A stretch of DNA of 11,989 nt from NCBI GenBank assembly GCA_937914945.1, contig CALGJF010000053.1:1-11989 (forward strand), in the 5' to 3' direction. The translations under genes and the position numbers were made by a program. The DNA is from an uncultured Bacteroidales bacterium (GTDB taxonomy: Bacteria > Bacteroidota > Bacteroidia > Bacteroidales > Bacteroidaceae). The notes beneath the pieces were generated by a model. That model was not told the origin of the DNA and made no database searches. It saw nothing but the letters and a program-made list of their open reading frames with translations. Shown piece after piece: positions 1 to 6,900 of this stretch (the first letter of the stretch is position 1; each line of letters starts with the position of its first letter).

Positions 1-2
1 GA

Positions 3-35
3 GCCCTTATTCTTACAAGAATAAGCAGGCTTTTT
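3..35 (+). terminator. Intrinsic terminator of a gene left of the window
   Basis: Positions 6-13 and 18-25 form an 8-bp stem (CTTATTCT / AGAATAAG) with a 4-base loop. GCC at 3-5 can extend it by pairing with GGC at 28-30 across a two-base bulge. Five T follow at 31-35, so it reads as a rho-independent terminator for a plus-strand transcript entering from outside the window. The stem is A/T-rich and the bulge weakens it. The gene it would serve is not visible. Confidence 0.55.
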
Positions 36-38
36 ATC

Positions 39-69
39 AAAAAAAAGAGGAGAGAAAAAATCTCTCCTC
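39..69 (-). terminator. Intrinsic terminator of the initiator tRNA
   Basis: On the minus strand a perfect 9-bp stem (GAGGAGAGA at 69-61 pairing with TCTCTCCTC at 55-47) with a five-base loop is followed directly by a run of eight T (46-39). It starts 5 bases past the 3' end of the tRNA, as expected for a single-gene tRNA transcript. Confidence 0.82.
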
Positions 70-74
70 GATAG

Positions 75-146
75 TAGCGGGGGAAGGGATCGAACCTCCG
101 GCCTTTGGGTTATGAGCCCAACGAGCTACCACTGCTCCACCCCGCG
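75..146 (-). tRNA. Initiator tRNA-Met (CAT anticodon)
   Basis: The reverse strand folds into a 72-nt cloverleaf. It has acceptor strand CGCGGGG, D stem GAGC/GCTC, anticodon stem TTGGG/CCCAA, loop CTCATAA with anticodon CAT at 114-112, T stem GGAGG/CCTTC with one G-T pair, and T loop TTCGATC. Three initiator marks are visible: an unpaired first position (C1 opposite T72), three consecutive G:C pairs at the base of the anticodon stem, and an A11:T24 pair in the D stem. It should therefore carry formyl-methionine to the ribosomal P site and start translation, rather than act as elongator tRNA-Met or lysidine tRNA-Ile. CCA is not encoded (the discriminator A is followed by CTA), so CCA would be added by nucleotidyltransferase. 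It stands alone, with a promoter element upstream and a terminator downstream. Confidence 0.95.
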
Positions 147-167
147 ATGCGGTTTTCAAAACTGATG

Positions 168-198
168 CAAAGGTAATGCTTTTTGTGTGAGTAACCAA
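168..198 (-). promoter_or_regulatory. Bacteroidota-type promoter of the initiator tRNA
   Basis: On the minus strand, TACCTTTG (175-168) matches the -7 consensus TAnnTTTG. TTG of a TTTGG (198-196) lies 20 bases upstream, a normal -33 spacing for the primary sigma factor of Bacteroidota. Transcription would start around 160, giving a leader of about a dozen bases before the tRNA. This is a consensus match only. Confidence 0.62.
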
Positions 199-259
199 AT
201 TTTTAGAGCACTTTTTATCGCAAAGGGCTATTTTTTATCCTATTTTAAGACTTTTTATT

Positions 260-275
260 TTGCACATATGTGCAA
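260..275. promoter_or_regulatory. Palindromic operator candidate for the TetR-family regulator
   Basis: TTGCACATATGTGCAA is a perfect 16-bp palindrome. Its first three bases are the proposed -33 TTG of the promoter for the downstream TetR-family gene, and the rest fills most of the -33 to -7 spacer. Dimeric TetR-family repressors usually bind palindromes in this position and repress their own gene. The assignment to this regulator is inferred from position and symmetry. Confidence 0.5.
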
Positions 276-290
276 CAATGTGTAATTTTG
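260..290 (+). promoter_or_regulatory. Promoter of the TetR-rluA-type operon
   Basis: TAATTTTG (283-290) matches the -7 consensus TAnnTTTG, and TTG at 260-262 lies exactly 20 bases upstream as the -33 element. Transcription would begin near 296, about 15 bases before the ATG at 311. That position argues against the upstream in-frame starts TTG 260 and ATG 278, which would lie within the promoter. Confidence 0.65.
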
Positions 291-310
291 CCACACAAAA
301 TGAATCACTT

Positions 311-907
311 ATGAGCACAATTGACACAAGAGAACAGCTTATAAAGGTTGCAAGAAAACTTTTTGCAAAACAGGGTATAGACAATATCACCATGAACGAT
401 ATTGCCGTTGCAGCCGGGCGCAGCCGCCGCACCGTTTACACCTATTTTAAGAGCAAAGAGGAGTTGTTGGAGGCTTCTATCGAGATGGAGGTAAAAAAAA
501 TCTCCTCGGCTATAACAAAAGTCGCCATGTCCGACCTTGCACCAGACAAGAAACTCGTCAAGCTCATATTTGTGCGCCTGCACTCAACCCGCAGCATAGT
601 ACGCCGCAATGCAGGGCTGCGTTCCGAATATTTTAATAATGTGTGGATTGTGGAACATATACGCCGCACATTCGATGCACGCGAAATTGCACTCTTCCGC
701 ACAATAATATCCGAGGGCAAGCAGCAAGGGCTATTCACTGTCGAGAGCCCCGACCTCGCTGCACGCTTCTTGCATTTCTGCTTGAAAGGCATTGAGATAC
801 CCTTCATAAACGGAATAATGAACAAGAACAACGACGATAAGTTCGTGCAGCATTTTACAGAAAAAATAATCCTCAACGCATTGGGGCAAACCAATATCTC
901 CGAATAA
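311..907 (+). CDS. TetR/AcrR-family transcriptional regulator
   Basis: The product is a 198-residue DNA-binding regulator, a normal TetR-family length. The N-terminal three-helix domain is clear: a first helix TREQLIKVARKLFAKQG (residues 6-22), then a helix-turn-helix at about 27-46 (TMNDIAVAAGRSRRTVYTYF), followed by KSKEELL. The remainder is the variable helical ligand and dimerisation region, with no recognisable ligand signature. ATG 311 was chosen because it begins the usual MSTIDTREQ-type N-terminus and lies just downstream of a good promoter element; the same frame is open to TTG 260, but that start would be inside the promoter. No clear Shine-Dalgarno site is seen, as is usual in Bacteroidota. 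The next gene, a pseudouridine synthase, starts 14 bases after the stop and is probably co-transcribed. No efflux pump or metabolic gene lies beside it, so its regulon cannot be inferred beyond likely self-repression through the palindrome at 260-275. Confidence 0.93.
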   Translation: MSTIDTREQLIKVARKLFAKQGIDNITMNDIAVAAGRSRRTVYTYFKSKEELLEASIEMEVKKISSAITKVAMSDLAPDKKLVKLIFVRLHSTRSIVRRNAGLRSEYFNNVWIVEHIRRTFDAREIALFRTIISEGKQQGLFTVESPDLAARFLHFCLKGIEIPFINGIMNKNNDDKFVQHFTEKIILNALGQTNISE

Positions 908-921
908 AAACAGGCGACACC

Positions 922-1599
922 ATGGAGGTTCTACACGAAGACAATCACATAATTGTAATAAACAAGGCAGCCGGTGAGATTGTGCAAGGCGACAAAACAG
1001 GCGACGCATCCTTGTGCGACAAGATGAAAGCCTTTCTTAAAGAGAAATACGCCAAGCCCGGCAATGTATTCGTGGGGCTGCCTCATCGCCTCGACCGCCC
1101 CGTGAGCGGCATAGTAATATTTGCAAAGACAAGCAAAGCACTCGAAAGGCTGAACGAGATGTTCCGCGCGGGCAGTGTAAAAAAGATTTATTGGGCTATA
1201 ACCAAGGAGCGCCCCGCACAACCCGATGCCGAGCTCGAATGTTGGATTCTGCGCAACGAAAAGATGAACAAGAGCTTTGCATACAAAAAAGAGGTTAAGG
1301 GAGCAAAAAAGGCGCAGTTGCACTACACCCTCATTGGCACGTCGCAAAATTACAATCTGATAGAGGTAGAACTAAAGACCGGCCGCCATCACCAAATTCG
1401 TTGCCAGCTCGCATCAATAGGCTGCCCCATAAAAGGCGACCTCAAATATGGAGCCAAGCGTTCCAATCCCGATGGCAGCATCTCGCTGCATGCCCGTTAT
1501 GTGGAATTCACACACCCGGTATCAAAGGAATTCATACGCATAACAGCCCCACTCCCCGCCGACAAGCTGTGGCAAAGTTTTGAGCAGACAAACAACTAA
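922..1599 (+). CDS. RluA-family RNA pseudouridine synthase
   Basis: The 225-residue protein should isomerise specific uridines in rRNA or tRNA to pseudouridine in the cytoplasm. The catalytic motif HRLDRPVSG is at residues 55-63, with D58 as the expected nucleophile. The second family motif TGRHHQIR follows at 153-160, then a typical C-terminal LHARYVEFTHPVSKE segment. There is no N-terminal S4 RNA-binding domain, so it is the short single-domain type, similar in length to E. coli RluA. The opening EVLHEDNHIIVINKAAG is the usual start of these enzymes and fits ATG 922. The exact RNA position modified cannot be read from sequence. It sits 14 bases behind the TetR-family gene and probably shares its transcript, although a functional link is not obvious. 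Its stop is 9 bp from the convergent M16 peptidase gene, and no hairpin terminator fits between them. Confidence 0.95.
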   Translation: MEVLHEDNHIIVINKAAGEIVQGDKTGDASLCDKMKAFLKEKYAKPGNVFVGLPHRLDRPVSGIVIFAKTSKALERLNEMFRAGSVKKIYWAITKERPAQPDAELECWILRNEKMNKSFAYKKEVKGAKKAQLHYTLIGTSQNYNLIEVELKTGRHHQIRCQLASIGCPIKGDLKYGAKRSNPDGSISLHARYVEFTHPVSKEFIRITAPLPADKLWQSFEQTNN

Positions 1600-1608
1600 C
1601 TCCGGGGG

Positions 1609-2844
1609 TTACTCCTTCTTCATATAATACAATACCGAGCTGTTGCCCTTACGGAACAGTTCCCTTGCCGCACTGCGCACATCGGCAGCGGTAACGGCAC
1701 GATAACGCTCAACCTCCTCCAAATGAAGATGAGCATCGCCGCGCAACTCGGCAATAGCAAGATTGTTTGCCAGATTCTCACCGCCAAGATTCCTGAAATA
1801 GAATTCCGATTCAAAACGGTTCTTTACCTTCTCAATCTCCTCGGCAGGCACAATCTGCTCCTTCAATTCATCGAGCTGCTCCCAAATGGCAGCCTCTGCA
1901 TCCTCCATTGAAACGCCTTGCGCCACACGCGAATATATCCAAAAAAGCCCGGGATGCTCGCTCCCCGAGATAAAGGCATCTATTTTCGAGAATAGTTTTT
2001 TCTCCTTCACCAAGCGGGTGAGCAGACGGCCCGAATAGCCGTTTGACAGAATGTCGGATATCAAATCACAGGGATAATAATCGGCATCACCCCTGCCTCC
2101 CATGTGAAAAACCATATATAAAGCATTTTCGGGCACAGAACGAAATACCGTTTTGCGGCGCGCACGCAACTGACGAGGCTCCACAGGCAGTGCCGGGCGT
2201 TTGTATCCCTTGGAAGGGATTGCGCCAAACCACTTTTCGCTCCACTCCACCACCTGCTCAAATGAGAGGTCGCCAAGCACCACAAGAATAGCATTGTCGG
2301 GCGCATAATAACGCTTATAGAATTTACGCAGATGCGACAACGGCACGGAAGATATATGCGACAGCTTTCGCCCTATGGTGGACCAGCGATAAGGGTGCTT
2401 CTTATATGCCATGGCACGCAAAAGCATGCTCACATCGCCATAGGGGCGGTTCAAGTTCCCTTGCTTAAACTCCTCCATAACCACATTGCGCTGCACATCG
2501 ACTTTTTTTGCACTTAACGACAGGTGCTGCATGCGGTCGCTCTCCATCCAAAAGGCAAGCTCGGCATTCTGTTTGGGAAGCGATATGTAGTAATTTGTTA
2601 TATCGTTATTGGTATATGCGTTGTTCTCGCCGCCGGCACACTCCAACGGCTCGTCGAACGAGGGGACAGCCTTGGTGCCGCCAAACATAAGGTGCTCAAA
2701 CAGATGCGCAATGCCGGTGAACTCATAATCCTCGTTCTTGGAGCCCACCGCATAAAGTACATTCACATATACCATTTGTGAATCGGGGGTGCGGTGATGC
2801 ACTATGCGCAACCCGTTGGAAAGGGTTTTTCTATTTATTTTCAT
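1609..2844 (-). CDS. M16-family (pitrilysin-like) zinc peptidase
   Basis: The 411-residue protein has the inverted zinc-binding motif HLFEH at 47-51 (H47 and H51 as ligands, E50 as catalytic base). The third ligand is a glutamate in VVMEE (E124 or E125), at the spacing expected for the family. Other family features are ENNAYTNND at 73-81 and a C-terminal M16 domain containing the GYSGRLLTRL segment. The catalytic motif is intact, so this is an active half rather than an inactive partner subunit. The length matches the M16B single-unit group (processing-peptidase-like), which acts as dimers. No signal peptide is visible, so the protein is predicted to be cytoplasmic. The start codon lies inside the end of the upstream isomerase lipoprotein gene (14-bp overlap, different frame), so translation is probably coupled. 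The substrate is unknown; small peptides or misfolded fragments are plausible for the family. Confidence 0.95.
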   Translation of the reverse strand: MKINRKTLSNGLRIVHHRTPDSQMVYVNVLYAVGSKNEDYEFTGIAHLFEHLMFGGTKAVPSFDEPLECAGGENNAYTNNDITNYYISLPKQNAELAFWMESDRMQHLSLSAKKVDVQRNVVMEEFKQGNLNRPYGDVSMLLRAMAYKKHPYRWSTIGRKLSHISSVPLSHLRKFYKRYYAPDNAILVVLGDLSFEQVVEWSEKWFGAIPSKGYKRPALPVEPRQLRARRKTVFRSVPENALYMVFHMGGRGDADYYPCDLISDILSNGYSGRLLTRLVKEKKLFSKIDAFISGSEHPGLFWIYSRVAQGVSMEDAEAAIWEQLDELKEQIVPAEEIEKVKNRFESEFYFRNLGGENLANNLAIAELRGDAHLHLEEVERYRAVTAADVRSAARELFRKGNSSVLYYMKKE

Positions 2845-3721
2845 CGTCGAGCAGGGTAACCTTCTTTATAACAACATCCTTCAATGGGCGTTCACGAACA
2901 TCGTAATCGACCGCCGAAATCTTCTCAACAATCTCAATACCTTCAATTACCTCACCAAAAACGGTGTAATAGCCATCGAGATGGAAGGCACCGCCATCCT
3001 CTTTATAACCACGGCGTTGCTCCTTGGTGTATTCCCATTTCTTACCTGCCATTGCCGAGTCGGTCATTGCACTGAACATATGAATCATATCGTTCAGTTC
3101 CCTCTTCTTCTTGGCACTTTTTTTACTCTCGGCATACAATTTGTTTATCTTGTCGGCATAAGGTTTTTGCAGGCTTTCGTACATGAGACGACGCAAAGTT
3201 TTATTATACTTTACCTCGTGCGAATCAAGGTTCTTATCATAAACCTTCTTGCCTGTGATTATGTAGAATTGGCAACCCGATGACGATATGCCCGGTTTAA
3301 GGCTTGCAGCCGACAAGGCACCGCGCTTGTGCCAAAATTTGGTTACATCTATCTCCATTGGGATATTGTAACTTACCTCTGTCGTACCAAGGTGTGCGCC
3401 CTTGGCTGCACCACGCGATTTGGGGTCGCCTGCCTGTATCATAAAATCCTTTGAAACACGGAAGAACAACTGCCCGTCATAGAAACCGTTTTTCACCAGA
3501 TTCACAAAATTCTTACGATGTTGCGGTGTCTCCCTGTATAGCTTTATTTTTATATTACCCATAGAGGTCTCCATGAGCACATATTGGTCGCAGTCGGGGC
3601 TATCTTCGTTCAACTGACGAATTCCAAACTCTGTTTTGGGAGTATCGTTATCGGCACCGCCACAAGCACACAACATCATGGCTGCAAAAAAGATAAGCAA
3701 GAAAATCTTTTTCATATTCAT
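2831..3721 (-). CDS. Cyclophilin-type peptidyl-prolyl cis-trans isomerase, lipoprotein
   Basis: The 296-residue protein should speed proline isomerisation during folding of envelope proteins. The N-terminus is a lipoprotein signal: MKK, a hydrophobic stretch, then lipobox LCAC with lipidation at C20. After a short linker the cyclophilin domain starts at about residue 46. It contains FFRVSKDFMIQAGD (86-99, R88 matching the catalytic arginine of cyclophilin A), GALSAAS (134-140), GCQFYI (149-154) and YYTVFGEVIEGIEIVEKI (251-268). An insertion of about 85 mostly charged, helical residues (roughly 161-247) splits the domain between GCQFYIITGKK and LDGYYTVFGEV, where cyclophilin A has only a short loop. 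The start could be M1 or M3; M3 gives the more usual MKK beginning. It is the first gene of a two-gene operon with the M16 peptidase and is divergent from tamB, so two envelope-biogenesis functions share this spacer. Confidence 0.95.
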   Translation of the reverse strand: MNMKKIFLLIFFAAMMLCACGGADNDTPKTEFGIRQLNEDSPDCDQYVLMETSMGNIKIKLYRETPQHRKNFVNLVKNGFYDGQLFFRVSKDFMIQAGDPKSRGAAKGAHLGTTEVSYNIPMEIDVTKFWHKRGALSAASLKPGISSSGCQFYIITGKKVYDKNLDSHEVKYNKTLRRLMYESLQKPYADKINKLYAESKKSAKKKRELNDMIHMFSAMTDSAMAGKKWEYTKEQRRGYKEDGGAFHLDGYYTVFGEVIEGIEIVEKISAVDYDVRERPLKDVVIKKVTLLDDENK

Positions 3722-3752
3722 TAAAATATCTCTGTTACGTTTTAGAACAAGT

Positions 3753-3760
3753 CAAAGATA
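3753..3760 (-). promoter_or_regulatory. Probable -7 promoter element of the isomerase-peptidase operon
   Basis: TATCTTTG on the minus strand matches TAnnTTTG, 31 bases before the isomerase start, which implies a leader of about 25 bases. The -33 position holds only a T-rich stretch without a clear TTG, so this is a partial promoter call. Confidence 0.5.
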
Positions 3761-3962
3761 GTACAAGCACAGTTAAATTAAAACTATTTCATAAACTTTT
3801 TATCCCCTCACCGCATTGCTAAATATTTATGACAACAAAAAAACAACCTATTCCAAATGTTTATATCTCATATACTATAACGAACAAGAAAAAATTGAGA
3901 AAAAGAGGAGCAGCGTGCAAAAGTTCCAAAGAAAAAATGGAGGTTGATAACATTTTTTTTAA

Positions 3963-3970
3963 TTACTTTG
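3963..3970 (+). promoter_or_regulatory. Possible -7 promoter element of the tamB-tamL operon
   Basis: TTACTTTG is one mismatch from TAnnTTTG and ends only 7 bases before the tamB ATG. A TTG at 3944-3946 is 16 bases upstream, shorter than the usual 19-21. If this element is used, the tamB message would have almost no leader. No better match was found in the rest of the spacer (3722-3962) on this strand, which otherwise holds only A/T-rich sequence. Confidence 0.35.
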
Positions 3971-3977
3971 CAAGGTT

Positions 3978-6900
3978 ATGAAGAAAAGCGGAAGAGCAAA
4001 AAATATTTTCAGAATTATAGCCATGGCCATAATTGCACCCATAATTATTATATGGGTGCTTTGCACCTTGCTCTATCTGCCACCGCTGCAAAGGTATGCC
4101 ACACGCAAAATAGAGAATGCGATTGCCGCAAACAGCGATTTTCGCTTGACGCTCGGTGGCCTGCATCTAACCTTCCCATGCAAGCTCACCATTAACGATT
4201 TTGAACTGTCAAAAGAGGCGGACCTCATTGCCGGTGGCGAAAAGATTTCGCTTAACATCAGCCTGTTACCTCTGTTGCGTGGCGAAGTAGAGGTAAATTA
4301 CCTGCTCTTGGAAAATATCACCATGGACACGCGCAACCTCATAAATGGCACACGCATAGCAGGCGATGTGGAATATTTCAGGGGCGTAATGCGCAACATA
4401 GACCTCGCAAACGAGGTAGCCGATATAAGGCAACTGCACCTGAACGGGGCAAATATAAAAATAGATTTAGGCGAGGGAGAAGAGACCCCGGAGGATAGCA
4501 CCTCCACCCCGACAAATTGGAAGATACGCCTGCGCAAAAGCAATATAGAGAACACGAATATCGCCATAAACCTATTGCAGGACAGCACAAGCATCGCTGC
4601 AGGAATAGATAAATTCACGACAAGGGATATCGATGCCGACATTGCAAGCAACAGATATTCCATAAAGGATTTGCTATTCACAAACAGCAAAGTAACATAC
4701 GACCACGGCTCACAGCCACGCGAGGTTGCGCCATTGGAGCATATTGCCATAGAAAAGATAAACATTGGGGGAAGCGACATTCTATATTCAAGCAACGCCC
4801 TATCGGCAAAAATAGAAAAATTCACGCTTAACCAACCCGATGGCATAAACATTGAAAGCGGCAAACTGTATGCAACAGGCGACAGCAGCCGCATCGACAT
4901 TAAGCGCATGGCCATAAAAAGCTCCAACGGTTCATTCATAGATGCCACAGCCACTTTACCGCTTGCAACAACAAGCATAGGCAGTACCATAAAAGCCAAT
5001 GCCACTGCCCACATAAGCAAACGAGACCTCCGCGGATTCATAACAAGCGAACAGGCCGCATCGTTTACCACCCTGCCCGACTCGTTGCTGAACACAAGCA
5101 TAACGCTGCACGGCACAACCGAAAGGGCTGTAATTGACACTATTACCCTTACAATCCCCACAATAGCCGCATTGCATGCCCATGGTGAGTTCAATAACAT
5201 AAACAACAAAAAACGCACGGCGGCAATACAATTCAACGGCGATATATATGACACCGCACCGTTTACCGGAACAGCGGCAAAGGACGGCGTGCCCACCACA
5301 CTATCCATAAAGGGCAACACCAAAATGAGCGGTGCCTTATACACAGCCGATGTAACCATTCATGGCAAGGGTGGAGGCGATATTCTCGCAATATACGACA
5401 CGGACAACGGCAGCTACGACGCAAAGATTGATTTCAAGCAGTTCGACATAGAATCGTCGGTGGCAAGTGTGCCCATACAATCACTCACCATGCGTGCGTC
5501 GCTGTCGGGTGCCGGCACCAACATATTTTCGCCACACACCTATTATCAATTCTTTGCAACCGTAGACACGTTGCAAAGCAACAACTATTTGATAAGCGAT
5601 ATAACAATGAATGCCTTCCAAGCAAACAAATTTTCGCTCATATCGCTAAACTCGAAAGGGAATAAATCGGAACTCAGCCTTGTTGCAAACAGCCGTATCG
5701 ATTCCACAAAAATCTCAAACAGCACAGAACTAAAATTAAACGATTTCTCATTCGATAAAATAGGATTGAGCGATAAGGCAGTGAGCGGAAGTATCGACCT
5801 TAAAATAGAGGCACAAACCGATATGAACGAGACACACAGCCTCAGCATGAAAGGAACCGACATTGTAATCAATACCCCGCAAAAGAGGTTTACCTCTGCC
5901 GATGTGAACATTGACATTGCCACAGCGCCCGATAGTTCATATATCACTGCCACCAATGGCGATTTAAGCATAAAAGGTACCCTTGCAAGCGGATACAACA
6001 ACCTACTCAACCAAATAGAGGAACTGCAAGCAATGTTCTTGCGCACACGTTACAGCGAGAAGAGTATATACTACGCCAAAGACTTTGAACGGCTCCTGCC
6101 GGCTACAAGCCTCAACATGCAGTGCGGCAAGCAAAACATGCTTCACAATTTCATGGCGATGAACAACATCAAATTCAACAGCATAGACATTGCATGCAGC
6201 ATAGATACCATAGCCGGATTAAGAGCAAAAGGCGCTGTTTACAACCTTGTAACAACCGACACAAAGCTCGACACAATACGCATTTCGGCCATTCAAGAGG
6301 ATGAAAACATAAAGTATTTTGCAGGTGTACGCAGTTCGGCCATGACACCCGAAAAGGAGAAACAAAGTTTCCGCGCTGCGGTCTACGGCAATCTGCTACG
6401 CGATACGCTGAACACCACATTTGCCTTTACAAGCAACGACCACAGCGGCGACACCAAGATTAGCGCAAACACACTGCTTATGCCCGAAGGACTGAATATT
6501 CACATCGAGCCGCAAGCAAAAATCATAGGCGAGGAGTTCGACATAAACAGCGACAACTACATAAACATAGGCAAAGACGAGGCTGTGAGCGCAAACATAC
6601 GCGCAACCGACACTTACGGCTCGGGCATGCATCTATATACCATTGAGGATAGCACGGCAAAGCACGATATCAGCCTCGGGCTCTTTAATATAAATCTAAA
6701 AAAGCTCACGGGAGCCCTTCCCTTCACCCCCGATATTGCAGGAACTTTGAATAGCGATATTCATTTTCGCGATGAAGCAGATGGTATTATCATCAGTTGC
6801 GACATGATGGGAGACAGCATTGCCTACGAAGGCAACTACATAGGTAACGAAATGGCTGAATTCGTATATCTGCCCAAGAAGAACAACAATCACATACTAT

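Noticed and set aside
260..310. Longer TetR-family reading frame starting at TTG 260 or ATG 278
   Set aside because: Those codons lie within the predicted -33 and -7 elements and the palindrome. The extra residues (HICATMCNFATQNESL) do not resemble a TetR N-terminus.
1600..1608. Shared terminator between the convergent pseudouridine synthase and peptidase genes
   Set aside because: Only 9 bp separate the stops, and I see no inverted repeat with a T run there.
3722..3962. Riboswitch or small RNA in the divergent spacer
   Set aside because: The spacer is A/T-rich with no stable GC-containing stems and no recognisable conserved motif on either strand.
4298..5359. 353-residue open frame on the minus strand inside tamB
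   Set aside because: It lies opposite the well-supported tamB frame. The product shows no recognisable domain, and the biased codon use of tamB explains a long open antisense frame.
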